Shown here: one piece after another, positions 21,653 through 33,225 of the stretch
Numbering within the stretch: position 1 is the stretch's first letter
Layout of the letters: each line of letters starts with the position of its first letter
NCBI RefSeq assembly: GCF_000321225.1
Contig: NW_004450323.1
Span: forward strand, 3,943,525-4,007,524
Length of the DNA: 64,000 nt
Direction: 5' to 3'
Origin: Odobenus rosmarus divergens
Lineage: Eukaryota > Chordata > Mammalia > Carnivora > Odobenidae
The notes under the pieces: model-generated
Database searches by the model: none
Told to the model about the DNA's origin: nothing
Seen by the model: the letters and a program-made list of their open reading frames with translations, nothing else
Made by a program: the position numbers and the translations under genes

Positions 21653-21692
<40 letters not shown>
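21653..21692 (+). repeat. Uninterrupted 40-bp poly-G run
   Basis: Forty consecutive G residues after GTATGTACC and before AAGGAGGGC. Strong quadruplex potential. The exact length may be a sequencing or assembly artefact. Confidence 0.9.
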
Positions 21693-21693
<1 letters not shown>

Positions 21694-22987
21694 AGGAGGG
21701 CAGGTCGTTGGATGTGGCAGTAAAAGCATGTGGGAGAGGCGCTCTGCCAAGTGCTTCTATTTTCTCAGTCTTAGGAAATAGGTCCTTGGCAGAGAGTGAC
21801 ATGAGGGAGGAGATGTGAGAGGATTGAAGAAAGGGGAAAGTATGAAATAGTCTTCAAGGAGAATTAGGAGAACCAATGGACTAGGGAAATGAGGTCTAAT
21901 TGCTCAGAAGCCCTTTGAGGTTAATGAGCATGAATTCAATCTATGGCAGTACCTTAAGCCTGGGATTCTAATGGGACCCTGAGGGAGGGAGGTGGGAAAT
22001 GGGTGGGAAGCCCTGGGATGGCAAGGCGGGTAGGACAAGTACAAAGATGGTCAGTTCAATGGATTGCAGGGGCTGAGGTATTATTAAAGTCAGGGCACTG
22101 GACAGACTGAGCGTCCCAACTCAGAGGTGGTGATTAGAAATCGGAGGGGCGGGCAGTTCTGGAAGAGGTACAGTTACTTGGAATGGCAAGATCTAGATGT
22201 GATCACAGGAATGAGTAACTGAGCAGGGTGTGTTTTACTAGAGAGTGTATTTGGTTAAGCAGTCACACTTTTCTCACATTTTCAACCCTGTCCCAGTTGA
22301 AGCCACCTCAGTAAATTGTCCAAAACGTTGTTTTATTTCTCAAATGAAACTGTATGACATCTTTGTTCACTGGCAGCCATAGTCCATGAATGACCCATGG
22401 TGACTCATCAATGCCCTGACTCTCTGCATCCTGCCCACAGACACATGACTAGGACATTTGACGAGACTCCCTGATAGGAAAGGATGGCTTTGAATCCCCA
22501 GTGAAGATTACCATACATACTTGGGGTTGATGAATTATACTTGAGTAATTTCTGTAAAGCCAATGGTTTAAGAAGGATATTTTATTGATTCTAACCAAAT
22601 AGCAGATTACTGTATTTCCCTTTGTGGTTGCCATGTGCATTCTGCAAATTGGCCTTCTTTTAAGTATACCCCACGAGGCAAAGAATTTGAAAACCAGTAC
22701 CCAGAAAACCTAAATCAGAACCCTTAATTTGAATGGTTTTTTCCCCAGCAATTGAGTTAACTGAAAAAACAAAACAAAAACAAAAAGACTTCAAGAATAT
22801 AAGCTCATATTAATTATCTCACCGAAAAAAAATATTAAAGAGACAAAGAACTATCCAAAATTTCCAAGTGAGGTCAAAGGGTTGAGTCAAAATTTGGCTT
22901 ACATTGTCTGTGTTAACTGTAGTGCTAAAGAGTAAAAATGGTGGTTAGGAAAGAACCAGATCCAAACTCTTCAAGAAAGATTGTAGT

Positions 22988-23380
22988 AGGGGTGCCTGGG
23001 TGGTACAGTCAGTTAAGCACTGGACTCTTGATTTCAGCTCAGGTCCATGTCTCAGGGTTGTGGGTTCAAACCCACATTGGGCTCCATGCTCAGCATGGAG
23101 TCTGCTCGTCCTTCTTCCTCAGCATGGAGTCTGCTCGTCCTTCTTCCTCTGCTCCTCCCCCCACTTGGGGTTTCTCTCTCTCTCTCTCTCAAATAAATTG
23201 ATAAATAAAATCTTATTTTTTTTTTAAAGAGAGAAGCAGGCTTCCCGCTGAGCAGGGAGCCCGATGTAGGGCTCGATCCCAGGACCCTGGGATCACAACC
23301 CGAGCCAAAGGCAGACGCCTAATGACTGAGCCACCCAGGCGCCCCGATAAATAAAATCTTTAAAAAAAAAGATTGTATTA
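22988..23380 (+). repeat. SINEC (+) with a second SINEC nested in its tail
   Basis: The outer element is 22989-23218 plus a tail remnant at 23346-23370. It is an older subtype with a TGGACTCTTGATTTCAGCTC middle. The flank AAGATTGTA is repeated after the tail. Inside, a 29-bp unit starting CAGCATGGAGTCTGC is duplicated in tandem at 23091-23119 and 23120-23148. Confidence 0.9.
23219..23345 (-). repeat. 5'-truncated-looking SINEC nested in the outer SINE tail
   Basis: Poly-T then AAAGAGAGAAGCAGGCTTCC, ending CACCCAGGCGCCCC. GATAAATAAAATCTT occurs before and after it, so the insertion target was the tail of the older SINE. The purine-rich CT-complement section is mostly missing. Confidence 0.9.
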
Positions 23381-24255
23381 ATCATGCTTTAGACAATTTG
23401 GGTGACACAGAGAGGGCACCTGGCTTGTTAAATGAAGGCATGAATGCCTTAGTCAGAAAATGAAATGCTATACCTTAGGAAAGTCTGTTAGCAAGGGTTT
23501 CGTTAGCCAGAAACCATATCCAACCCCAACATCTTCTTTCCTGAACTCTCTATTTAATCAAGGATTCTCCATGTGCTGTCTTTATAGGAAGTGGGGGGGG
23601 GGGTGGTTAAGGAGGCTCTGAACTGGCCAGGATAATTCATTTTAAGAATCTTCATGATGATACACAGGAGCTGTTCAAAGCCATTTTCCTTCTGCTTATT
23701 TTAATGGCCTGAGATAACAGATCGAAATGAAGGCCTGTCCTCTGGTGCTGGTGAAAGCAGAGCAGAAGACAGGAACCAAGGCCAAGGCCACTGGGGGACG
23801 AATGCTTGCTTCTACACGCCATGCTATGGGTGGGTTTGCCAAGGGATTGTCAGAACCCTGGAATGCTGTGACAAGAGCTGTACCTGACCTAAGGGGGGGG
23901 GCGCGAGGAACCCACTGAGCACATTAGGGTCCTCTCTGTCTTGAGGTAAACTTCGGAGAGGTGAGCAAACACTTACCTATTTCCATAAGCCTATGCTTTG
24001 AAAGCAAATTCTGAATTGCTTTCAGAGAAAAAAATATTCTCTTAAAAAAAATAATGGGGGCTGAACAGATGTAGAAAGATTATAGGCTGATCCAACAATA
24101 CTCTTTCCCCATTTTCTTTCAAATGAACAACCCCAAACTTCACCTTTTCCTTTACAAGAAGTCTTTCTATGGAAAAGTTCAAGTGGATTTTCAGCTACCC
24201 AGCCAATTATTCCAATTATTTTAATTCGTAGGCATGGAATTTATTCTCAAATGGT

Positions 24256-24310
24256 TTGGTGGTGGTGGTGGTGGTGGTGGTGGTGGTGGTGTGTGTGTGT
24301 GAGAGAGAGA
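24256..24310 (+). repeat. Compound (TGG)n (TG)n (GA)n microsatellite
   Basis: About ten GGT units pass directly into (GT)6 and then (GA)5. Confidence 0.92.
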
Positions 24311-24914
24311 TTTTTAAGAGCATGTTAATGCTCGATCAATCTAAAGATGTATGTTTTAGGAGAGGCATAGAGCTAGCTTCCTTTTTGAGGAGGGGCAGGA
24401 TTCATGCCTACAAAAGGAGCCTAATGGCCTGGAACATTAGAAGCACATTCTCAGGACATGCTGAGGTAACCAGTTTAAACTTGCCAAAGGATGCTTTTCC
24501 ACTTGGCTCACAGCTATTCATTCATATTGGTTTTGACCATCCCACTTGTTTTATTTTTAATTCCTTATTCATTTTCAGGCCTTTCTGTATAGGTTTAGCA
24601 AGAAATTGCTAATTCCAGAGCTGGCTGGCATTTGTGATGCTGAACTAGAAGATTAAGTCAGGTTTTAGAAATTGTTTTTTCATATTTCCTCCATGCCCAG
24701 CTTGAAAACACTCCAAATATTAATACTTAATTATAGAAAGTGGTAAGTTTTAAAGAAACCAATTTGGGGGAAGTTGGCTTTAGACTATTTTTCGGGGGTG
24801 CTTTGTAAACACTAAACAATTCATTCAAGCAAAGATTAGCCTAGAAAAGTTACTTGAGGGGAAAAAACAAATCTCCCATAGAGAAGAAGTCTAAACAGTT
24901 TATGTAGCTATTCT

Positions 24915-25600
24915 GACCTTGAGGAGGTGGAGGGTAACTCCCACTCCTTAGCTGTGGGCAGCAGGGAGTGACTTCTGAAGAATACAGTATGGAAAGGGGG
25001 CAAAGAGTAACTTTATGGTGGAGAAACCTGGCAAAACTGCCTCAGCCAGGTGACTAAGGTCAATGTCAACAGTGATGTCATGTTGATAGTATGTACCCTT
25101 GATAGGATGAAATGAAAATGGTACTTACCACTGTGGTCTTCCTCCCCAAAACCCATATCCCCAGTCTAATCATGAGAAAAATATCAGACAAATCTCAACT
25201 GAGGGACATTCTACAGAACATGTGACCAGCACTCAAAACTATCAAGGTCATCAAAAAACAGGGACTGTCTGAGAAATTGTCACAGCCAAGAGGAGCCAAA
25301 GGAGGCACAACAACTAAGTAGAACGTGGTATCCTGGATGGGATCCTGGAATAGGAAAAGGACATTAGGTAAAAAAAAAATTAAAATTAAAGTTAAAAAAA
25401 AAACCTAAGGAAATCTCTAAGATATGTATCAATATTGCTTTGTTGTGGCAAATACACAGTATTTGTGTACGTAAGATGCTAATGTAAGATGTAATCGGGG
25501 AAATGGAATATGGGGTATATGGGAATTCTCTGTACTCTATATTTAAGTTTTCTATAAATCTCTAGCTTTTCTAAAAATAAAATCTATTTAAAAATTACTT
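24915..25600 (+). repeat. LINE-1 (L1M-type) 3' untranslated end
   Basis: GAATACAGTATGGAAAGGGG, AGTAACTTTATGGTGGAGAA, CTAATCATGAGAAAAATATC, GAGGGACATTCTACAGAAC and GTATCCTGGATGGGATCCTG are classic phrases of an old mammalian L1 3'UTR. The copy ends in an A-rich tail near 25590. Confidence 0.7.
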
Positions 25601-25769
25601 GAATGAGAGGTGAACACACTGCTCTCACACAGTCTGATGCAGAAAGTCTCATCACAAACTGGGCAGTCCTGGGCAGTTGGAACCCTGTAAACATGGACTC
25701 CACCATTCAGACTATGCTGTGAAGAGAAGTATGTTCCCAGGATCCCAGCTTCCCCATTCTGGGCCCTTT

Positions 25770-26010
25770 CCCCTCATAAGGATAAGAACTAATACTAACT
25801 AGTGCTGTGCTAAGTATTTAGCTCATTAATTGCCCTTTACCTTCACAGCAGCCAACACTATGAAGCGAGCGGGGGCTGTTGTTATTATTCTTTGATCCAG
25901 GCAGAAAATGACACCTAGAGAATGGAAGGGCCCAAGATCACTCTGCCTGGAACGGTGGAGCTGGGATTAAAACTCCGGACTGTCTGGGCCCCAGAGCCAG
26001 TGTTCTTGCA
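25770..26010 (-). repeat. MIR fossil
   Basis: TAGTGCTGTGCTAAGTATTT, CCTTCACAGCAGCCAACACT and GTGGAGCTGGGATTAAAACT match antisense MIR in order. Confidence 0.75.
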
Positions 26011-26949
26011 CCTCTCTCAATTGTGTACTCTTCAATCTCCTTCACCCCTTCTCTTCCAGGCATTCAGGGGCTCCTATTCTCTTCAACAGGAATTCTCCTT
26101 AGTTGACAAAGGGCCAATTTTATGATGACCCATGGTGTTGGCTGTACTGTGTAGACTGGGTAGAGAAATAATGGAGGGGGGGCAGGTGCCATGAGCAGGG
26201 TGGGAAAGCACCACTCTCTGAAGTAATGCCTGGTTTCTAATTACAGCATTGGCCCCCATCCCACACTCAGATCCCCACAGGGACTTGCAGTGAGCCTGAA
26301 TCCCATCCTCTAGTCTACTCTAGCCCTAAGCCCACGTGTGGTACCCATCTGATGTTTTGGAAACAATCCAACCTTCGGGCATTTTCAAGTGGTTTCTATA
26401 ATGAGCACTAGTAAACCCACAGGTGTGCCTAAAGGAGGATTTGTGAAGCCGAGCATACTTTCCCAACCCTATATTTCAGAAAGGTTGACTCCCTTTTATT
26501 TACAAAATAAGGTGAAATTGTATGTGCCAGCCCAAACGAAGAGAAGTAGGTTCTCTTTCATGTTTGCAAAAGATGTGTATAAGGCTTTGAGAGAGTAATT
26601 TGAAATGGCAGCTTCTCAAACTCTGCCCTTTCCCAGACATTTCCTTAAATGGGTATAAAGTTCACAATTTAGTAAAGACCCTTGGAAAGGCTAGTAAAAG
26701 AATAGACCCATTCAGTAACTTCATAAATATAGGGAGCTAAATGTAAAATATTCCATCATGACTTCCTGCTGGAAAAGTCAAAGCTGGTTTAGGTCACTTG
26801 GAGGGGAGATTGCTGTTTGTTTTATGAGTTCCCTGGAGCATGGTGTGGTGACAAGGTTTCTTTTTTTTCCCCTTCGGTTATCTGTTTTCTAATGTTTCCA
26901 CAGTGGACTTGTGTTGCTCTTATCCTAATAGAAGTAAACAAGAAAAGAT

Positions 26950-26992
26950 TATATACATACATATATATATACATGTATATATATATATATAT
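26950..26992. repeat. (TA)n/(CATA)n microsatellite
   Basis: Alternating AT with CATAC and ACATGT interruptions. Confidence 0.9.
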
Positions 26993-27554
26993 GGCATCAG
27001 AAAGGTCAGATTGTTGTTTTGACATTTTGACAGGAAATGGCTTACCTGGAAAACCGTGATGTGAGCATGCGCAGGAATGGTTCTTCCTGTGACTGACCAG
27101 GCATTGCTGAACAATTTGAGGGAGATTTCTTCTGGGAGCACAGCAGGACTCTGGGGGAATTCCTCTAACCACTGTTGGTGGGGTGAAGATCTGGCAGAAG
27201 GTTTGAGTAGTCTGGTTTCACGGAATTAACAAATAACTAGCAGACAATTCATAAAAACAAAATAAAACACACCGCCAAGGTTGGAACACAGATCAATGTA
27301 AGGAACTGATACCAATCAATCTGGAAGAAAAGAATGAGGGTAAGTCAATGACCCTCCAAACTAACTCTTTCATTCTGAAGCTGGTGTGTTCATTTTTTTT
27401 CAGCTCTGCCCAGGAAAGAACGGGGAGGAAAAAACCGACTAGGTTTACATGTGAGGGACTTATATTGTTCCAATTGAGCCCAACTTTCCCTCCTGTAACA
27501 TCATGATTTAGGGGATTAGAGTTAGCTACAAAGTGGGTTCATGTGGACCCAAGC

Positions 27555-27772
27555 CAGGGGTTGGCAAACTTTCTCTTAAAAGGCCAGATTGTAAATACTT
27601 GAGGATTGATGGATCATATGGTCTCTGTTAGCAACCACAGAACTCGGTTGTGGTGTAGGAGTCGCCATGGATAAAATGTAGGGGAAGAGTTTGTGTTCTA
27701 ACAAAACTTCCCAGAAACAGCTGGTGGGTAGGATTTGGCCCACAGCCCTAATTTGCTGACTTCTGGCCTAAG
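27555..27772. repeat. hAT-Charlie DNA transposon fragment (MER58-like)
   Basis: It starts CAGGGGTTGGCAAACTTTCT, includes GGCCAGATTGTAAATACTTG and TATGGTCTCTGTTAGCAACC, and ends GGATTTGGCCCACAGCCC. It is the same family as 9117-9310 but more complete. Confidence 0.7.
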
Positions 27773-28466
27773 CCAATCATAGTTTTCCCACCCATTTTGC
27801 CAGATTAGGGTACCCAAGCTTAATCCAATCTGCATAAACTATTTTCCCGGTGATAGTTACTGATTGAGAGATACGCACGGGACCTAAATCAGCCCAATCA
27901 GGAAGGGGAAAGATTTTTGTTTGAAGTCTTGGGGAGAGAGATCAATAATCCTGATTGTTACTGGCAACCAGTCTACAACTATGAAGGGAACCAGTGTTCA
28001 GATGAAGTGGATTCTGAATGACAGAAGAGAAAGATAGAACTTGGATTCTTGATGGCATCACTGGACCATAGGATAATTTAACCCTGTTTCCCCTCCAACC
28101 TCTGGATTTTCAATTATTTGAGCCGATAAATTTGCTTATTATAAAAATCACTTTGAGTTGGGATTTCTACTACTGGCAGCTAAATGCATCCTATCTGATG
28201 GAAAATTTTAAAGTAAGTTTATGACTTTCAAAGGTTACAAATGCTAAAAAGAGTTGATACCTGTTTCTATAAAATTTCCTTTCCATCATTATAAATAATT
28301 GTGAAAAATAGGAAATGAAATGGCTCTTTTTAATTGCCCAGGTTGATGAGTGTGGGTCTTCCAGGGGGCAGGGAAGGTTGGATTAAATGACCCTTAATTT
28401 ATGGAATATCTGGGTTGGAGGATACTTTCTCTGTGATTCGACCAAGAAGATAGATGTAAGAGGCAC

Positions 28467-28518
28467 CGAAGACCTGGACAAGGTCACGGAAGACCTGGAC
28501 AAGGTCACGAAAGACCTT
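28467..28518 (+). repeat. 21-bp tandem repeat, about 2.4 copies
   Basis: GAAGACCTGGACAAGGTCAC occurs at 28468-28487 and 28489-28508, then a partial third unit. Confidence 0.85.
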
Positions 28519-29099
28519 CACCAAACACCTTGAGCACAAAGTGTCCACTCACACCCTTGGTCTTAAGCACAGGTCTCTTCCGTTCGGCACCTTCAAGCTC
28601 TAAGCATAAGAAAGTACTTTTCAAATGCACATCTAAAACTAGAATAATGAAGATAATCTAGAACCTTGGGACTTAATGAAAAGAGTTTATCAAAAACAAC
28701 AATAATAAATAACCACTTGTAACATGAAAAAAAGTATTTTTCATAAACAGCATCTCATTTAGAAGTTTAATGTTCCTTTTGCCATTCTTATTATAGTTAT
28801 AGACCATTGTTCTATATTCATTGTAGTCTCTCTTATTTGTGTGAATTTATGGCTTTAGGATCTACCCAATTACTTTTATAAAACAAGAGAACTTAAGTTT
28901 TAGAATTGTTTTTTTTTTTCCAAGCAGGTCCAATCTGTATAGTATTAATGTAGTTAGTCATCTTCCTAACATTGTTAAGGGGTAATTTAGATTAGATAAT
29001 GTTCCTCATCACATTAATATTTAAACTGAGGTATAGAAAGGTAAGTGAATTCAGTCTTGCAAAAATAAGTACTAAACATGCATTACTCATTCGTTAAAA

Positions 29100-29700
29100 A
29101 AGATACTACTGAGGGTGTACTGAGAGCCGGGCAGTGAGGGTTCTAGGCCTTGTTACAAGAGTCACGGCTGTGCTGAAGCTTATGTTCTGGAAGGAGAGAC
29201 AGTTAATCGTGAATGTCTGATGTGGGGTGGTGAGAAGTGATAAGAAGACACACAAAGCAGAGTCAGGCATAGATGCCGAGTGGGCAGAGGTGGGAGGTGG
29301 CATCTGATTGCGGTCATTTTCTTTTCTTTTTTGTTTTTTTAAATATATTTTATATGTTTATTTGTGAGAGAGCAAGCAAGCAGAAGCTGGGGGAGTGGCA
29401 GGCAGCGGGAGAAGCAGGCTCTCCGCCGAGCAAGGAGACCGTCGCGGGACCCGATCCCAAGACCCTGGGATCGTGACCTGAGCTGAAGGCAGGCAATCAA
29501 CTGACTGAGCCACCCAGGCGCCCCTGATCATGGTCATTTTCACCCTCAGGTGGGACCGGCTCTGAGACAGAGCATACTTTCTTGTTTGAGAAACAGCGGA
29601 GGGGCCGTGTGGTCAGAGCAGAGATGGATGGGGCACATCGTGTATGACCTTAGAGGCCCCATATGGACACTGGGTTTTATTCTGAGAAAGATGGGGATTG
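29100..29700 (-). repeat. LINE-2 fragment, antisense, split by a SINEC
   Basis: TGCTGAAGCTTATGTTCTGG before the SINE and ATGGGGCACATCGTGTATGA plus CTGGGTTTTATTCTGAG after it follow the reverse LINE-2 consensus. Confidence 0.6.
29306..29541 (-). repeat. SINEC with TSD
   Basis: The body is about 29322-29525, ending GAGCCACCCAGGCGCCCC. The flanking 16-mers end in GGTCATTTTC on both sides, with internal mismatches, so the insertion is fairly old. Confidence 0.9.
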
Positions 29701-29969
29701 TCAATGTCATGAGCTTGCAGATTCCCTGACAAACCTAAATATCGCCAGGAATACCAAGACAGCAAAACTGATGAATTCCTACTCTTCATTAAGCTGATGT
29801 AACAAGTTGTTGAATGGCCAATGATGACAGAACCAAGGGATTAATTCATTGTTCTTTTCCAGTGCAGCTTGTTGTACCAGGAAACTCTACTCCACGATCA
29901 TACTTTTCATTTGGTCCCTTCATGCCTAAGGAAGTGTGTTTCGTAACACCTGTCTTATCCTTTCCCCAG

Positions 29970-30065
29970 AGATTATGTAGAGTGGAGCTGTATGATTTAT
30001 CAAGTGCCTACCACCATGCCTGGCTCAGAGGAGATACTCAAAGAAATTCATTGAACAAGTAAGCA
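29970..30065 (+). repeat. LINE-2 3' tail fossil
   Basis: CCACCATGCCTGGCTCAGAG, GATACTCAAAGAAATTCATT and GAACAAGTAAGCAAAAGAATGA resemble the L2 3' end. Short and diverged. Confidence 0.5.
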
Positions 30066-30792
30066 AAAGAATGAGCACAGCAAAATATTGTGATAAAGGA
30101 TTCTCTATAAAAATTATCTGAAATAAAATTGTCAGACTTTAATATTAAGAGTTTAGTCTAGGGTCACTGGAAAGACAGATTACAAGCACTTCTTTCCTCT
30201 TCTTGTGTCATATTATTTTCTTTAAGAAGATCAAATCATAAAATCAAAATCTGCATTATGATGAGAGTTTTTGAAGATAAATTCCATTTGTAGGTGATTA
30301 CAGCATCTGAGTAAGATTTCAAGCATGTTCTGGGAAAGGAATTTAAAATACTTTTTTTTTTTTTTTACATTTAACAAATGCTCAGTATTTTGCTTCTCAT
30401 GAATACCCTTCGAATACAGCAAAGTGAATACTTTACAATAAGTAAGAAAATGAAAAAAAAAACGGGCAACTTTCCAAATTTTTGGCATAAGAAGGTGAAG
30501 TTTAAAGTCAGAACAAGGAACTTATATCCCATTTCCAGGCATCTAGTTTACAAGATTTTATTAATATAAAAATGATATTTGCCAATAGAAATGCAGGGTC
30601 AGAAAATGTTAGATAACACATAAGATAGAATTTCTGTTGGGTAAAAATGTAAAAGTCCAACAATAAATCATAAGTGTCTACCTTCAAAAAATTTTTTCCC
30701 ATCAGAAGTAATTTTATCTACTCACTAACTTAGTTACAAGTGACCACAGTGAAGGAGGTACTAAGTGAGATGTCCATTTAAAAAGGAGAGAC

Positions 30793-30965
30793 AGGTGCCT
30801 AGGTGGCTCAGTCGGTTAAGCATCTGCCTTTGGCTCAGGTCATGATCCCGGGGTCCTGGGATCGAGCCCCACATCGGGGAGCCTGCTTCTCCCTCTCCCT
30901 CTGCTGCTTCCCCTGCTTGTGCTCTCTCTCTGTCAAATAAATAAATAAAATCTTTAAAAAAATAA
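30793..30965 (+). repeat. SINEC (Can-SINE)
   Basis: AGGTGCCTAGGTGGCTCAGT through CTCTCTCTGTCAAATAAATA and an A-rich tail. About 20 bp of the usual GGGCTCCCTGCTC section is deleted. Confidence 0.93.
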
Positions 30966-30994
30966 AATAAGACAGAGAGATAAAAAGGCCTTGG

Positions 30995-31195
30995 ACCTGC
31001 GCTGCCCAATATGGTAGCCCTAACCACATGTGGCTATTTACACTTAAACAAAATTAAATAAATTAAAATTTTCATTCCTCATTCGCACTCATTTCAAATG
31101 CTCAGTAGACCCATGTGGTTAGTGGCTATCTCATTAGGAAGCACAAACATAGAACATCTGTAGACATTTCCACTGGGTAGCACTGCCTTAAGGAG
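30995..31195. repeat. Old DNA-transposon fragment (MER33-like, hAT-Charlie)
   Basis: CTGCGCTGCCCAATATGGTA, AACCACATGTGGCTATTTAC, CATGTGGTTAGTGGCTATC and ACTGGGTAGCACTGCCT form a diverged inverted-end structure. The family name is tentative. Confidence 0.5.
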
Positions 31196-31747
31196 CACAG
31201 ACAAGGGAGTCAAGCTGATAGAATCTTTAAGAAAGGCGGGCGAGCAAGCTACTCTGGAAAAGGAATAACAGATCACACCAGGATGGCTCTTTGGGAGGGT
31301 AAATGAGTTGAAAGACAAGATAGACACATTATAGTTTTTTGTGGATGTTCAAGAGAGTTACTAAAGTTCCATACCAGAAATTATTTTAAAGTTTCATTAC
31401 CTTAGAACCAGAGGTCATATTTCGTTATGATAGGGAACTTGCTTAGGAGAGAAGAATGGGCAGGTTTTTTTGGATGGAGGAAAACGTGCTAAGAGCAATA
31501 TCCTCCCAAGATTGGTGTGGTAAGCAATGTTTTCTAAAATGATTGTAAATTACCTGGAGGACATAATACATGGTTTAATCTTCCAAAAGGTATTTCGCTG
31601 AGGTTGGTGCTAAATGTCAAATCAGTGCAGCGAAAAGAAACTTTTTGGAAAAGTTCGCAAGAACTGGAATAAGCAGAAAGGTAAAACGTGAAATTCAGTG
31701 GAAAACCCATGTTAATTATTATATTTAAGGAAAAATAATCCAAATTA

Positions 31748-31987
31748 GAATAACTAAATGCTAGGGTGCCTGGGTGGCACAGTCAGTTGAACGTCCAACT
31801 CTCGGTTTGGGCTCAGGTTGTGATCTCAGGGTCGTGGGATCAAGCTCTGTGTCAGGCTCTATGCTCAGCGTGGAGTCTGCTTGAGTTTCTCTCCCTCTCC
31901 CTCTCCCTTTCCTACCCTCCTCATGCTCTCTCTCTCTCACACAAATAAATAAATAAATCTTAAAAAAAAAAAGAGAATAACTAAATG
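31748..31987 (+). repeat. SINEC (older subtype) with TSD
   Basis: The body is 31763-31972. AGAATAACTAAATG is repeated at both ends. It has the middle variant CCAACTCTCGGTTTGGGCTC. Confidence 0.94.
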
Positions 31988-33129
31988 ATGGTATCTGAAT
32001 TACCAGCTTCACATCAAGGACAAAATCAAGAATTCATGTAGACTGATCCTTTGGTTCTCATTTACCGCTGATGGCTAAAAGGAGCCCCTCTGGGTAGACA
32101 AAGTAAGGAAGAGATTTCCTTCCTCTGGATGCATGCAGACTAGTGTGCATGGCTTGGCAATAGAAGTTCTGTGTGGGATTTCAGTGCTCTACTATTCCTG
32201 ACCCCTGCACATCTCCTCTGCTGGACCTCTCTGGGCTGGGCCTAACCCTACAAGATGCCCGGCACAGGGCCCTCCATCCAAAATCGCATGCCACCGGTGC
32301 ACAGGCTGAGCTACTTCCAAACGTAAGAAGTTTTACAACCTGGTCTCTCTTGGTCAAGACATTCGTGGGGAAGCTTGGAAACATTCTAAGGAGAGCAACC
32401 AAAATCATCACCAGGGCAGGACACTAGATGAGTCTAAAAATGGATTTTTCCGCTAGAAAGGCAAAGGGACATATAGATCAAGCTTATAAAGTCATAAGAG
32501 ATTGGGGAATGGTTGAAATCTACTCTTGTTTAGCAAATCCTAAAGTATTAGAACCAGGAATGATTAAGAGGTCTTCTTAAGAAAATAAAAGAAAGTCCAT
32601 CTTCTATAGCAGATCAAGAAAAGACAGCTATTTAAAAGAAAGAGTTGGTGAACTTTATGGATAAAAATTCCATAATATGTTAATAAGAAAATCTGAGGAT
32701 ATTTTGGATTGTTTTCCTAAACATTTAAGTTAGTGTTGTGGAACACAGCTTAGTTCTGCGTAAGGGGACATTGACTGTAATCAGCATGACACTTGATACG
32801 TTATCACTCTTTTGGCTCTGTCTGTGGTCCAGTGGGAAAATCAACTTCGTGCTTGACTGGTTAGACAAGATCTGGTCCTGAAAGGAAGCTCATTAAGTTA
32901 ATTTTTATTAGTATAAATTTATAAAGTTAATAAGAATTCTTCAGAAAATTTCAAGAGGTAAGAATTAGTCTGTGGATAACATTGGGACAGTGACTTCAAG
33001 ACAGGTTTTCTATCAGGCCCTGAAGAGTCAGAAGATTTAGAATTGCCCTTTCCTTAGAAAATATTGAATATAAGATTAAAACCTAACAAGCAAACCGACC
33101 AACAAAAGTCCTAAAATTTTACTCAGAAG

Positions 33130-33225
33130 ATTTTTTATGAAGTAGTTAATTTTAATTCCAGTATAGTTAACATACAGTATTATATTAATTTCAATATACG
33201 ATGTAGTGATTCAACAATTCTTTTC
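33130..33225 (-). repeat. LINE-1 3' end fragment, antisense
   Basis: TTAATTCCAGTATAGTTAAC, ATACAGTATTATATTAATTT and GATGTAGTGATTCAACAATT are the reverse complement of the carnivore L1 terminus. Confidence 0.7.

Larger units (their letters stand above)
19545..21830 (-). repeat. LINE-2 fossil with reverse-transcriptase remnant, antisense
   Basis: The whole stretch follows the LINE-2 consensus read backwards. It starts from the 3' tail remnant (GAGGCCCTGCCCACGGTGG, GACCCCTGCTCCTATGGGAC) and continues through GCATCTGAGTAAACCC to ATAGACTACTCTTTTG. On the minus strand around 21190-21230 the frame reads DLSASLVRIDHSFLL. This is a decayed match to the DLSAAFDTVDH motif of CR1/L2 reverse transcriptases. 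Stops are frequent, so it is dead. A MIR (with its own SINE) interrupts it at about 19690-20100. It may extend to about 22250. Confidence 0.75.

Noticed and set aside
21476..21802. Polyproline protein on the minus strand
   Set aside because: The proline run is simply the G40 tract read in reverse.
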